DNA from: Sulfurimonas sp. HSL3-7
GTDB lineage: Bacteria; Campylobacterota; Campylobacteria; Campylobacterales; Sulfurimonadaceae
Length of the DNA stretch: 64,000 bases
Assembly: GCF_039645985.1 (NCBI RefSeq)
Contig: NZ_CP147919.1
Span: 1,612,001-1,676,000, forward strand
Direction: 5' to 3'
Shown here: positions 1 to 8,848 of the stretch, in pieces
How the letters are laid out: each line of letters starts with the position of its first letter
Numbering within the stretch: the first letter of the stretch is position 1
Position numbers and translations under genes: made by a program
Notes under the pieces: model-generated
What the model saw: only the letters and a program-made list of their open reading frames with translations
What the model was told of the DNA's origin: nothing
The model's database searches: none

Positions 1-312
1 AGCTCACCGAAAAGCAGTTACGGCCTGCTCGAAACCGCCCTTCCCCACCTCGGTTCGATGGGGCTCTTCATCATGGTCACCGGCCACTTCCTCCTCTTTT
101 CGACCAAAGAGAAAAAGCGGCTTGCCAAAAAAACGGTCGTCCTCCTCTTCCTCGCCGCACTGCTTGACATCTTCAGCGGCTTTCTGATCGTCGGAGGGTG
201 GATCTTTTTTGTCTGGGTCAAACTGCTGGCTTTTGGCATACTTCAGCTATTGGGGCTCTACCTGCTTTGGCTGCTTTTCAGCGCGGTCTGGCAGGGGATC
301 ACTACGAAATAA
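1..312 (+). CDS. Small integral membrane protein, C-terminal part (5' end outside window)
   Basis: The frame is open from the first base and ends at a TAA at 310-312, so this is the tail of a gene starting upstream. About 103 residues are visible. They hold hydrophobic stretches, one around the internal Met at 58, then a long Leu/Phe/Ile/Trp-rich region broken by a basic KEKKRLAKK loop, which suggests three to four membrane helices. I do not recognise the family. An internal ATG at 58 could be read as a start, but nothing resembling a ribosome binding site precedes it and the frame continues upstream. Confidence 0.55.
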   Translation, partial: SSPKSSYGLLETALPHLGSMGLFIMVTGHFLLFSTKEKKRLAKKTVVLLFLAALLDIFSGFLIVGGWIFFVWVKLLAFGILQLLGLYLLWLLFSAVWQGITTK

Positions 313-432
313 AACATCGCTCATCTCTTCTCTTATACGGTCTCTTGACATCCCGAACTCTTCAACAACACCTAAAAAGCCTTTGATTAAATGCTACTAT
401 ATTCGTTAAATAACAAGAAGGGAACACATTCG

Positions 433-978
433 ATGATGAAAAAGATGCAGATCGCCAAAGCATTTACGCTGATGGAATCAGGGCCTGTTGTCTTCATTAC
501 GACAGCCGACGGAGAGAAGAGCAATATCATGACCATCTCCTGGACCATGGTCATGGACTTTACGCCGATATTTGCCATAACCACGGGTCCCTGGAACTAC
601 TCCTATACCGCACTTCAGGAAACCGGGGAATGCGTCATTGCCATTCCCACTGTCGAAATGATCGACCAGGTCGTCGGCGTGGGAACATGTTCCGGCGCCG
701 ACACGGACAAATTTGAAAAGTTCGGGCTGACTCCCGTAAAGGGGGAACGGGTCGGAGCTCCTTTAATCAAGGAGTGCCTGGCAAATATTGAGTGCAAGGT
801 TGTCGATATCATCGAAAAGCACAATATTGTTGTACTCGAAGGCATCGCTGCCTACTTCGACAATTCAAAAAAAGAGAAGCGGACGCTTCATGCAGTCGGT
901 GACGGTACTTTCATAATAGACGGTGACAAGCTGGATCGAAAGAAGATGATGCGCTCGAAACTGCCGGAGGGTGTCTGA
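433..978 (+). CDS. Flavin reductase-like FMN-binding split-barrel protein
   Basis: Predicted 181-residue cytoplasmic flavoprotein of the flavin reductase-like (flavoredoxin) superfamily. Such proteins bind FMN and often serve as reductase partners or electron carriers. The N-terminal segment with GPVVFITT, then NIMTISWTMVMDFTP and the later GECVIAIPT are typical of the split-barrel fold, as is the length near 180-200. The ATG at 433 is preceded by AGAAGGGA about 10 bases upstream; a longer frame from 391 lacks such a site. It appears monocistronic, followed by tRNA-Leu on the other strand. The exact substrate cannot be read from the sequence. Confidence 0.8.
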   Translation: MMKKMQIAKAFTLMESGPVVFITTADGEKSNIMTISWTMVMDFTPIFAITTGPWNYSYTALQETGECVIAIPTVEMIDQVVGVGTCSGADTDKFEKFGLTPVKGERVGAPLIKECLANIECKVVDIIEKHNIVVLEGIAAYFDNSKKEKRTLHAVGDGTFIIDGDKLDRKKMMRSKLPEGV

Positions 979-1072
979 TGCGTCGGTAAGTTGTGTGAAT
1001 GCATACATTGTAGATCGGGTGGGAAGAACAAAAGAATCTGTAATATGTTTTGGAAAATTTTTGAAAGAAAGA

Positions 1073-1159
1073 TGGTGCGTCCGAGAGGACTTGAACCTCC
1101 ACAGCCGTTAAGCCACTAGAACCTGAATCTAGCGTGTCTACCAGTTTCACCACGAACGC
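1073..1159 (-). tRNA. tRNA-Leu (anticodon CAG)
   Basis: An 87-nt class II tRNA with long variable arm on the minus strand. The acceptor stem GCGTTCG pairs with CGGACGC (one G-T), the anticodon stem CTAGA/TCTAG encloses a TTCAGGT loop giving anticodon CAG, the T loop GGTTCAAGTCC is canonical, and CCA is encoded. Confidence 0.96.
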
Positions 1160-1427
1160 ATGTCGACAGTATAGCGCATTTTAGTCCGCATAGGGGAGCA
1201 ATGATAACTTTACACTTTAGGATCATGTGACAACGCATCAATATCCGGACCAGAAGAGAAAGCGGCTTGCCAGGTTGAGACGCCTCCAAAACCATATCTT
1301 GTCATTGCTAAGAAAGCAAAAACCTGATTTTTGATATTCTTAAAACAGTCAAGAAGAGTCTCCGGTCTCTATTACTGAAGTCGGAGCCAATCTTTTTTCT
1401 TTACCCGTTCAAACAGAGGAGTATCAT

Positions 1428-3557
1428 ATGAAAAAGGTCAGTAAAAAATTCGAAACCAACACTTTTCAGTCTCTTTTTGTCCTCTTAGCCATTGTTTTTT
1501 CGGTCTCTTACGTCAGCTGCAGCGGCGGAGGCGGCGGTAATGATGTGGATGATGATAACGGCGACTTTACAGGCGGCTCCGGCGTCGGGGCCAACGGAGT
1601 CGTCACCTTCTGGCGCTACTATCCATCTGCAGAGGGTGCGGTGGGTACAGCCAAGGCTGTTTTGGAGACCTCCGGCAACGACTTTCTCATCGCCGGCAGT
1701 CAGGGGGATGATTTTGATTTTGCACATCAGGACATCCACCTTATCCGGACCGACAGCAGCGGCATCAGCACACATGAAAAAACGGTCGACCTGCCCGGCG
1801 GGTCCGTCGCTAACGATATCGTCGAAACAGCTAACGGGGATGTGACTGCCGTAGGCTACGCCGGCAGCGATGCGCTGATTGACCTGGTGCTCCTGTCAAC
1901 CGATGCCGATTTCGTGCAAAAGTGGCTGAAACACTTCGGCGGAGGTTTGGGAAACGATGCGGGGTATGCACTGCTGAAAGCGCAGGACGGGTACCTGATG
2001 GTCGGTTCATCCCTTCGCAACGACCCGCCCCGGCAGTATATCTGGCGCTTTAAAACGGATGATAACGGAACCTTTCTGCCCGGTTCCGAACGCCTCTACG
2101 GGGGCCTGGAGGAGAGCGTCGGGCATGATGTCGTTGCGACATCGGACGGCGGTTACGCCATCGCCGGCGGCAATGTAGAGGATACTGGCGAAGGGGTCAC
2201 CTTGGCCGCCTATCTGGTAAAGACAGACGCTTCGGGCAATGAAGAGTGGCATAAAAGCTACGGCATCGGCCGCATCCACTCCCTTCAGCAGACGGAAGAC
2301 GACGGCTACGTTCTGACCGGGATCAACGCCCCCTGGGAGGGAGAGCCGCACTCTACCAACGATCTGCTCGTCATCAAGACAGACGCCGCCGGCAACGAAG
2401 AGTGGCGCAGGACCTTCGGCGGTGCAGATATCGATGTCGGCAAAAAAGTGCTGCTGAGCGATGACGGCAACTATCTCATCGTGGGGACCACCCTCTCTTT
2501 TAGCAGCGGGGATCTGCCGCATCTGCGACAGGACATCTACCTCATCAAGCTCGACCCGGAAGGCAACACCGTCTGGCAGAAGGTGAAAGGGATGTTTCAG
2601 AGCGATGAAAACGCCCAAACGGCGACACTCACCTCCGACGGCGGCTTTGTCGTCACCGGCAGCGGCTACGGACGGATAATGGCGGCAAAATTCGATGCCA
2701 ACGGCGACACGATCACCCTGGGGGACAAGGACTTTACGCTGACCGTCCCCGAAACGCTGACTGCCATCAGCTATGCCAACGCGGCCGATGTTGCCGGAAG
2801 CGCGAAAACAGTCCTGACGCTGCCGCAGGAGGTCGGGAGCTTCGCCCTGCAGCGCTACATCGACGCACTTAACGGCGACTCGCCGGCCGAGTTCTGTGAT
2901 GGCGGCGGCAGCTACAGCTGGAATCCGGCTGTAACGGAGGCAGTCCCGGCTAATGGCGCGACATACACCCTGACGATGGCAGCCTGTGTCAGCGGCAGCG
3001 GTATCGATCAGTTGATTTTTAACGGCAACACGACGTTGACCTTTGCTCAAGACACTACGGGAACTCTCGGTACCGCTGACTACGGTGTCGGCTTTACACT
3101 GCACGACATCGCCATCACCTTCAGCGACTCGGCAGGTTCACTATCAATTGCCGGAGCAACGCAGTTCGCACGGACTGCTGCCGGCGGAACCTTCAGCGAG
3201 TTTTCGCAGCAGGCCGCTTCGCCGTTGTCGCAGACAGAAGGCAACAGCACCGTCTCGCTCAACGCCTATGTGATCAACGACACAGTAACGGCTGCGACCT
3301 ACAGCATCGGGCAGAACGGCAACAGTGCCGACTTTACGGTAACCGGTATCGACGGGACATTGACACTGGCTGTTGAAACTGCCATCGCAGGCAGTGCCAT
3401 TGACTCCCCTCTTTCGGGCGCCTTCACTACGACCGCCGATGACAACAGTACGCTCCATCTCACGGTCACAGACGGCACCGCAGCCATCACGGTGGACACC
3501 GATGCCGACGGTGTCACTGACTTCAGTACAAGCAAACCATGGGAAGATCTACAATAA
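1428..3557 (+). CDS. Large cell-surface or periplasmic lipoprotein with beta-propeller-like repeats
   Basis: 709 residues. A signal peptide ends in a lipobox with Cys31 (SYVSC), followed by a Gly-rich linker, so the protein is probably a lipoprotein. Residues about 55-440 contain at least six degenerate repeats with the pattern 'D-GGY-(V/L)-G ... LVKTD--GNEEW-KSYG', the signature of delta-60/beta-propeller-like repeats seen in secreted proteins. Residues about 450-709 are a beta-rich, Thr/Ser-rich region with no family I recognise, containing a DTDADGVTDF calcium-binding-like motif near the end. GAGGAG lies about 6 bases before the ATG. The gene stands alone between tRNA-Leu and a gene-poor stretch. 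Function unknown; a surface or matrix role is an inference. Confidence 0.75.
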   Translation: MKKVSKKFETNTFQSLFVLLAIVFSVSYVSCSGGGGGNDVDDDNGDFTGGSGVGANGVVTFWRYYPSAEGAVGTAKAVLETSGNDFLIAGSQGDDFDFAHQDIHLIRTDSSGISTHEKTVDLPGGSVANDIVETANGDVTAVGYAGSDALIDLVLLSTDADFVQKWLKHFGGGLGNDAGYALLKAQDGYLMVGSSLRNDPPRQYIWRFKTDDNGTFLPGSERLYGGLEESVGHDVVATSDGGYAIAGGNVEDTGEGVTLAAYLVKTDASGNEEWHKSYGIGRIHSLQQTEDDGYVLTGINAPWEGEPHSTNDLLVIKTDAAGNEEWRRTFGGADIDVGKKVLLSDDGNYLIVGTTLSFSSGDLPHLRQDIYLIKLDPEGNTVWQKVKGMFQSDENAQTATLTSDGGFVVTGSGYGRIMAAKFDANGDTITLGDKDFTLTVPETLTAISYANAADVAGSAKTVLTLPQEVGSFALQRYIDALNGDSPAEFCDGGGSYSWNPAVTEAVPANGATYTLTMAACVSGSGIDQLIFNGNTTLTFAQDTTGTLGTADYGVGFTLHDIAITFSDSAGSLSIAGATQFARTAAGGTFSEFSQQAASPLSQTEGNSTVSLNAYVINDTVTAATYSIGQNGNSADFTVTGIDGTLTLAVETAIAGSAIDSPLSGAFTTTADDNSTLHLTVTDGTAAITVDTDADGVTDFSTSKPWEDLQ

Positions 3558-4261
3558 GCAGACAAAAGCACCGTAGAATCACCTCTGCGTGTACCGGCGT
3601 CCCTGCCCACGCAAGACATGACAGCGGAAAACAATACAAACACCTTTTGTGTTGTAACGAGTTCATCAACAGATCAACAAAAAAAGTCTTCGATTAGCGC
3701 CAAAAATGCATTATATCAACATGTGTAGATTGTCTAAAAAACAGTAGTGAGGTGTACCTATGCCAATGAAATTCCGGGTACAGTGTACCAATTAAATTGA
3801 AGATCTTGGTGCCACATAATTTGTTTCAAATATAAATCGTCCCATTCGTTGCGGAGCTCTCATTTTATCTATGGCTCTTCGTAAAAGGGGTCAAGGTCAT
3901 CGTGCCCAGCGGACCGACTGTCACCTAGCCTGCAGCATCAAAGTGCGTCGCACCCGACAACGCACTGCAAACAAGGCTTATGTGCACACCGGTTTCAGAT
4001 CGGCTTTATAATATTTCCCTTTCTTATCATCGCAACCTCTATTTTTTAATCGCTTCAGTACAGACAGGTCTGATACAATAAAGTTAAACATGGATGTGCG
4101 GATTGTGTCGGTTTTGAATGGGTATAAACGTGCATCTTGTATGAAACGAACTCAACCAACGGCAGGAGAATCTTCCCTGCCGCTTATCACAGGTAGCGAC
4201 CAGAGAGTCGGCAACCAGGTCCCATTCCTCTCTATGATCTACCTTAGAAAAGGAGTTGACC
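3558..4261. other. Gene-poor interval with a possible mobile-element footprint
   Basis: About 700 bases with no convincing gene. A 65-codon frame at 4090-4287 overlaps the next gene's ribosome binding site, has no Shine-Dalgarno site and low-complexity codon use, and is rejected. At 3769-3802 an AAATTCCGGG segment is followed by GGTACAGTGTACC (palindrome at 3777-3789) and AATTAAATTG. This resembles short elements found next to REP-associated transposases, but no transposase reading frame remains. The rest shows nothing I can assign. Confidence 0.4.
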
Positions 4262-4546
4262 ATGGTTTATCTGCTTATACGCCATAAAGTAGAAGATTAT
4301 GATACATGGAAATCCATGTATGACGAGCATGCGGCTGCCCGTAAAGCCGCCGGGTCTCAGGGAGCACGGCTGCTGCGTAATACGAATGACGGCAACGAGG
4401 TCGTTGCCATTATAAGTTGGCCGGACTTCCAACATGCACAGGCTTTTAGCAATTCCCCGGACCTGCATGCCGTAATGCAGAAAGCAGGTGTAATAGGGGT
4501 GCCCGATCTTCTCTATCTAGAGGAAGTCGAAGAGACCCCAGCCTAA
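4262..4546 (+). CDS. Small dimeric alpha-beta-barrel (ABM/cyclase-like) protein
   Basis: 94 residues. The sequence starts VYLLIRHKVEDYDTWKSMYDEH and continues with GSQGARLLRN and NEVVAIISWPD, the pattern of small ferredoxin-like dimeric alpha-beta-barrel proteins (antibiotic biosynthesis monooxygenase or DUF1330-like). These act in varied oxidation or isomerisation reactions, or have no known role. AAAAGGAG at 4248-4255 lies 6 bases before the ATG at 4262, which fixes the start; a TTG two codons upstream sits too close to that site. No partner genes adjoin it. The specific activity is unknown. Confidence 0.7.
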   Translation: MVYLLIRHKVEDYDTWKSMYDEHAAARKAAGSQGARLLRNTNDGNEVVAIISWPDFQHAQAFSNSPDLHAVMQKAGVIGVPDLLYLEEVEETPA

Positions 4547-5020
4547 GACATTGAATCTATCTCTGTCTATGCCAGGCTTTTCAGTTACAGCATCCGTGTC
4601 CGATACACGCCTTCATACATAGAAAAGCGATATCTATAGCAAATAAGGCTGTCGTCTAACTAAGCGGCAGTCTGACAATTTTTCTTTCCCCTTCTCCATT
4701 TGTCACCATATACCTTTTTACTCGTTGCCTGCTAGTCTCTGCACTTTTTTCATATTGGGATGGTAATAGTTGACAATACGCTCTTAAGTGAAAATCAGCA
4801 ACCATAGCAAATGAGATACAAACATTTTCGTATCAAACAGAAATTGCATATCAAAATCCAACATCAGTAAAGGTGCTTGCATGTTCAGCAAAACCGCGTT
4901 ATTACTGTTGGTTTCGCTTACTGCAAGGACGAAGCGCTCAGAGAAATTTGTCGTGACTTGTTGGGATTGATATAGGCATTCCCACTGAAACCGTGGGAAC
5001 GAGGAAAAGAACACAACTAT
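4547..5020. other. Gene-poor interval
   Basis: About 470 bases between the convergent genes 4262-4546 and 5021-5860. No frame with ribosome binding site and plausible protein was found. The only structure I can name is the inverted repeat at 4977-5001, described separately. Confidence 0.45.
4977..5001. repeat. Short hairpin of the CATTCCCAC ... GTGGGAACG type
   Basis: Arms CATTCCCAC (4977-4985) and GTGGGAACG (4993-5001) pair at 8 of 9 positions around a 7-base loop. Very similar hairpins with a GTGGGAACG arm are dispersed in many bacterial genomes. It lies just downstream of the stop of the DUF6544 gene, where it could also act as a transcript end. Only one copy is in this window, so dispersal in this genome is not shown. 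Confidence 0.5.
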
Positions 5021-5860
5021 TCAGTCGTATTTTACCTGCGCTATCGTTGCTCTCCAGTAGGGGTAGGTCTGCTCTTTAAGCTGCCATTCGACCTCGGCTT
5101 CCGAGGGGATGCGGTAGCCTTCTACATCGATATATTTTCCGTAGCGTCCCTGCCACGGCGTCGGTATGTAGTCTCCCGAGACCTCGCGGTAGCGGTCCGG
5201 TGCGTACACCGAGACGATCTCGCCTTCATCGTTGAAACCGAACTCCAGTGAGACACTGTTATTACCGTCCGACAGGGTGGCTTTTGCCTTATGGTCGTCG
5301 ATGGCCTGCCACGAAACCCCCTGACTCGGCAGAAGCGCCGTCGGGAACCAGACGGCCTCGGCAAGGTAGCGTTGAAGCCCCCCGCTGTCAAGCTCTTTTG
5401 GACCGTGGGCGTCAACAATGCGAAAGAGTGACATGAACCGCCCTTTGACATGCCCCTTCCCTTCGATGTAGCTGTCGCAGACATTGACCGAAAGAAGCGG
5501 CAGCATCGCTATGGAAGCGCTCCAGACAAAACCGATGGGCCGGACGGAGTAGTACTGCTCCGCTTCCATGTCGGACCACCCCTCCATCTCGGGATCGGCA
5601 CGGAACCCGCCCTTTTGTGAGACAAAGGCGTGGGAGATCATCGGGGCACCCTCTCGGAGTACCAAACGAAAATACCGCTGTACCGGGTCAGGAAGATTAT
5701 CTATCTCCTCTGTTTCGAAGTAGTGACGCTGCCCGGACGTTTCGGCGTAGACCTTTTCAAAGAGGGCCGAGGTGTACTGGTACCAGCTCACCTTCGCCCA
5801 TAACAGTACGAGCGCCAAAAGTGTTATGACGATCAATACGATGCGTCCTGTATTCGTCAT
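5021..5860 (-). CDS. DUF6544 family membrane-anchored protein
   Basis: 279 residues. An N-terminal hydrophobic segment (about residues 7-24) would anchor or export it. The body contains NLPDPVQRYFRLVLREG, followed by SQKGGFR and a long beta-rich part ending PYWRATIAQVKYD, matching the family formerly without name and now DUF6544. Its biochemical role is not known. GAAGGGAG precedes the ATG. It is followed by the hairpin at 4977-5001 and lies downstream of the PEBP gene on the same strand, 59 bases away, so the two may be co-transcribed. Confidence 0.75.
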   Translation of the reverse strand: MTNTGRIVLIVITLLALVLLWAKVSWYQYTSALFEKVYAETSGQRHYFETEEIDNLPDPVQRYFRLVLREGAPMISHAFVSQKGGFRADPEMEGWSDMEAEQYYSVRPIGFVWSASIAMLPLLSVNVCDSYIEGKGHVKGRFMSLFRIVDAHGPKELDSGGLQRYLAEAVWFPTALLPSQGVSWQAIDDHKAKATLSDGNNSVSLEFGFNDEGEIVSVYAPDRYREVSGDYIPTPWQGRYGKYIDVEGYRIPSEAEVEWQLKEQTYPYWRATIAQVKYD

Positions 5861-5919
5861 CTTTTCTCCCTTCGTTTACCTCACTGTCATAAAATAGCCT
5901 GACCTTCGGTTCTTTTGAC

Positions 5920-6450
5920 TCAGTCTCTTTGATAATACGAGACGACCGTCGCCTTCTGGATGGTGTGGGCGTTGATGTTGTATCCGACCACTGCGCTGTC
6001 GCTCTTGTCATTGAGATCCAGCTTGTCCGTGTCGAGAGCATAGACCGTAAAGATATACATATGCGGACCGTGCCCTTTAGGCGGGCAGGCGCCGCCGAAG
6101 CCGCTGAAACCGTAGTCGGTCATCGTCTCGACCGCCCCCTTGGGCAGTTTATGCTCCGCCGACGCGTTGGCGGCGATGCCTTTCGCATCGGCAGGGATGT
6201 TCACGACCTGCCAGTGCCACCAGCCGCTGCCGGTCGGCGCATCGGGGTCATAGACGGTGATCGCGAAACTTTTCGTCCCCTTGGGCGCGTTTGTCCAGTG
6301 CAGTTCAGGGGAGATGTTCTTCCCGCTGCAGCCGAACCCGCCGAACTCTTCGGCTTTTGTCAGCTGCCCCTTCAGGGTGTCGCTCTCGAGGGTAAAGTTG
6401 CCGCCGAAGGCAAGCGAACCAAAGGCGATCAGTGTGATGAAAAACTTCAT
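5920..6450 (-). CDS. YbhB/YbcL family Raf kinase inhibitor-like protein (PEBP)
   Basis: 176 residues with an N-terminal signal peptide (MKFFITLIAFGSLAFG), so probably periplasmic. The phosphatidylethanolamine-binding protein fold is indicated by SPELHWTNAPKGTKSFAITVYDPDAPTGSG, the HWQVVNIPAD segment and the GPHMYIFTVYALD block, all in the family order. Bacterial members are of uncertain function. AAAGGAG lies before the ATG at 6450; a longer frame upstream to 6501 lacks a signal peptide at its start and a Shine-Dalgarno site. Confidence 0.85.
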   Translation of the reverse strand: MKFFITLIAFGSLAFGGNFTLESDTLKGQLTKAEEFGGFGCSGKNISPELHWTNAPKGTKSFAITVYDPDAPTGSGWWHWQVVNIPADAKGIAANASAEHKLPKGAVETMTDYGFSGFGGACPPKGHGPHMYIFTVYALDTDKLDLNDKSDSAVVGYNINAHTIQKATVVSYYQRD

Positions 6451-6518
6451 GGCATACTCCTTTTTTTGTCTATTATACATTGTGAAACGTCGAAATGCCA
6501 AGTCCCTATGCGGCGGGG

Positions 6519-7841
6519 CTATTGTCTGGTACGGCCTTTACCCTCATCGCGCTCAAGACGTTTGTCCATAAAGAGCGACAGTTTTTTGTTGAAGCGGACA
6601 TAGACAAAGGTAAAGAGCGCCGTCGCCAATATGAGGATGAAGCTGCTGATCAATGCTGTCGGATCGTGCAGGACGTTGTAGCCGATGAGAACGACTGCCG
6701 CACCGAGGCACAACAGGGTCCCCGAGCCCGAGATCAATCGGTTGCCACCCGTCTCTTTATGGAGCAGGAAGTTGGCCAGGTTGACCAGCATGAAAACGAT
6801 CAGGAAGCCTAGGCTTCCGGCTACCGAGATGTTGTCCAGGTCGAACACAACGGTAAAAAGTATGCCGAAGAGTCCGAGGAAGATCATCCCCTCGTACCCG
6901 TGGCGGACCTTCATCTCGAAGGCTTCCGGCAATTCCCCCAGTTTGGCGATCAGGTAGCCGGTACGGCCGCCGCCGTAGAGGGTCGCATTGATCGCCGATG
7001 CTGTCGAAAGCAGCGCGGCGACGCCGATCAGCACGAACCCGGCCTGGCCGAAGAACGGTCTAGCCGCTTCGGCCAGCGCGTAATCCTTGGCATTTTTGGC
7101 CTCTTCAAACCCAAGGTTGCCAACGGCAACTGCGGCAATCAGGACATACAAGACGATCACAAAGAGCACGGCGGCATAGTAGGCACGCGGCAGGTTCTTC
7201 TCCCGCTCTTCGATATCCTGTGCCGTATTGGCGATCAGCTCAAACCCCTCATAGGCGAGAAAGATGATCAGCCCGCCGGCCGCAACAGAGGGGAGCGGCA
7301 TCCAGTCTACCGGCGCCATATGCCCCCAGTCTATGCTCAGATAGCCCGCCGCAGCGAAGAGAAGCAGGATTGCCAGTTTGACGAAGACCATCAGGTCTTC
7401 CGTCTTGCCCGTCATCACGGCGCCGAGCAGGTTGATCACCGTAAAGAGAACGATCACCCCGGCGGCAAGCGCATCGTGAAGCCAGGCAACGTCTTTGCCC
7501 AGTATCAGCGCCGAACCGTAGCTGCCGAAAGCGTAAGCGTAAAGCGCCAGCATAACGACATAACTCATCAGCATCAGGGTGTTGACCATCGAAGAGAAGA
7601 GCCCGTTGCCGAAGGCTTGTACGATAAACTCGATGGTCCCGCCCTCGCTGGGGTAGCGCAAAGAGAGTTTGACGTACGAGTAGACCGTGACCAGGGCGAT
7701 AAGCCCGGCCAGAACGAAAGCGAGGGGTGCGGCGCCTTTTGCGAGTACGATCGTCAGCCCCAGCACCGCAAAGATGCCGCCGCCGACCATGCCGCCGACC
7801 CCGATGCTGAACGCTTCGATAAAACCGATCTTTTTCGCCAT
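6519..7841 (-). CDS. APC family amino acid/polyamine permease
   Basis: 440 residues and about 12 predicted membrane helices, in the inner membrane. The N-terminal FIEAFSIGVGGMVGGGIFAVLG is the conserved first helix of APC superfamily amino acid permeases, and FLAYEGFELIANTAQDIEEREKNLPRAYY is the family's helix 6 region. The substrate is not evident. AAAAGGGG precedes the ATG at 7841. The gene starts 19 bases after the stop of the ferritin-VIT gene, on the same strand, so they likely share a transcript. Confidence 0.85.
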   Translation of the reverse strand: MAKKIGFIEAFSIGVGGMVGGGIFAVLGLTIVLAKGAAPLAFVLAGLIALVTVYSYVKLSLRYPSEGGTIEFIVQAFGNGLFSSMVNTLMLMSYVVMLALYAYAFGSYGSALILGKDVAWLHDALAAGVIVLFTVINLLGAVMTGKTEDLMVFVKLAILLLFAAAGYLSIDWGHMAPVDWMPLPSVAAGGLIIFLAYEGFELIANTAQDIEEREKNLPRAYYAAVLFVIVLYVLIAAVAVGNLGFEEAKNAKDYALAEAARPFFGQAGFVLIGVAALLSTASAINATLYGGGRTGYLIAKLGELPEAFEMKVRHGYEGMIFLGLFGILFTVVFDLDNISVAGSLGFLIVFMLVNLANFLLHKETGGNRLISGSGTLLCLGAAVVLIGYNVLHDPTALISSFILILATALFTFVYVRFNKKLSLFMDKRLERDEGKGRTRQ

Positions 7842-7860
7842 GCCGACCCCTTTTGCCGTT

Positions 7861-8733
7861 TTAGATCTCAATACCGAAATAACGGTGCACGCCGTACCCG
7901 ATGGCAAACGAGATGAGCGCCACCCCCAGCGTGATCAGCAGCATCTGTGATGTACGCCGTGCAAACGACTGCCCTTTGGCCACCGCAATATAAAAGTTAT
8001 AGGCCATGATGGCAACAACGGCACCGGCGAACATCACGGCCAGCGCCGTCGCAATGCGGGAGAAGAGGAAAAAAGGCAGGACCAGCACCGCCGTCGTCAG
8101 GATGTAAGAGATGCCTGTATAGGCCGCGTAGACCGTTGCACGGATGGTCTTGTCGGGATTCTCCCGCGCTTCCAGATAGGAGGAGCCCGCCATGGAGAGC
8201 GAAGCGGCGACCCCCATGATCGCGCCCGTGATCCCGACGGTCTGCGTATGCTCGAACGCCAGTGCGATCCCGCTGAGCGTCCCGGTCAGTTCGACAAGCG
8301 CGTCATTCATCCCCAGTACGATCGCCCCGGCATAGAGCAACTTTTTGTCCTGCAGCATGCCGACGAGTTTCTGCTCGTGCAGCTGCTCCTGCGTGTAGAT
8401 CTTACGTGCCTCGGGATACGCGTCGAAGAGCGAACAGTAAAACGCCTCCGCCCATTTTTCGCGCCGCTCCACCCACTTGAGTGCGAACGACGTGCCGAAG
8501 ATCGTCACCAGCAGCAGATAAAAGCGTATCAGAAGCGGTGACGCTTTGCGTTTCTGACCCGTGATCTTCTCCCAGAAACGGTAATGTTCAAGTTCCTCTT
8601 CGGCGATCTTAACAAACACTTCACGGTTCTGCGGCTCTTTTTCCCGCTGCGCAAGCGCCAGGTAAAGCGCGTGGTCATTGATCTCGTTCTGCTGCTGGAT
8701 CAGCGCCTTTTTCAACTCTGTCGATGATACCAT
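7861..8733 (-). CDS. Ferritin-like domain fused to VIT1/CCC1-type metal transporter
   Basis: 290 residues. The first ~60 residues form part of a ferritin-like helical domain (LYLALAQREKEPQNREVF and AEEELEHYRFW give the Glu and His metal ligands). The remainder is a VIT1/CCC1 domain with the GMNDALVELTGTLSGIA motif and about five membrane helices. Such proteins move Fe2+ or Mn2+ across the inner membrane, the ferritin-like part sensing or oxidising iron. Compared with MbfA-type proteins the ferritin part is short. The start ATG at 8733 has a weak AGGCGGCAG-like site upstream. It is upstream of the APC permease gene. Confidence 0.8.
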   Translation of the reverse strand: MVSSTELKKALIQQQNEINDHALYLALAQREKEPQNREVFVKIAEEELEHYRFWEKITGQKRKASPLLIRFYLLLVTIFGTSFALKWVERREKWAEAFYCSLFDAYPEARKIYTQEQLHEQKLVGMLQDKKLLYAGAIVLGMNDALVELTGTLSGIALAFEHTQTVGITGAIMGVAASLSMAGSSYLEARENPDKTIRATVYAAYTGISYILTTAVLVLPFFLFSRIATALAVMFAGAVVAIMAYNFYIAVAKGQSFARRTSQMLLITLGVALISFAIGYGVHRYFGIEI

Positions 8734-8848
8734 CTGCCGCCTCTCAAACTATGCTGTTACTATTGTAGCAGTTTACCCGCTGTCCGACTGTTTGCCGACA
8801 CATGAATGAAGTAGAGTGCGGGCATCGGCCGGCGCCTTGTCCGCCCCG

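Noticed and set aside
911-1153. 80-residue minus-strand protein over the tRNA-Leu gene
   Set aside because: It translates the tRNA itself and its flanks; the structured tRNA explains the sequence.
2007-3104. 365-codon frame antisense to the repeat lipoprotein
   Set aside because: The plus-strand frame has signal peptide, lipobox, repeats and ribosome binding site; the antisense frame has none and unlikely composition.
4090-4287. 65-codon plus-strand frame
   Set aside because: Overlaps the start of the ABM-like gene, has no ribosome binding site and no recognisable protein.
6900-7916. 338-codon plus-strand frame antisense to the APC permease
   Set aside because: Highly charged, His/Gln/Arg-rich composition typical of an antisense shadow; the minus strand encodes a clear permease.
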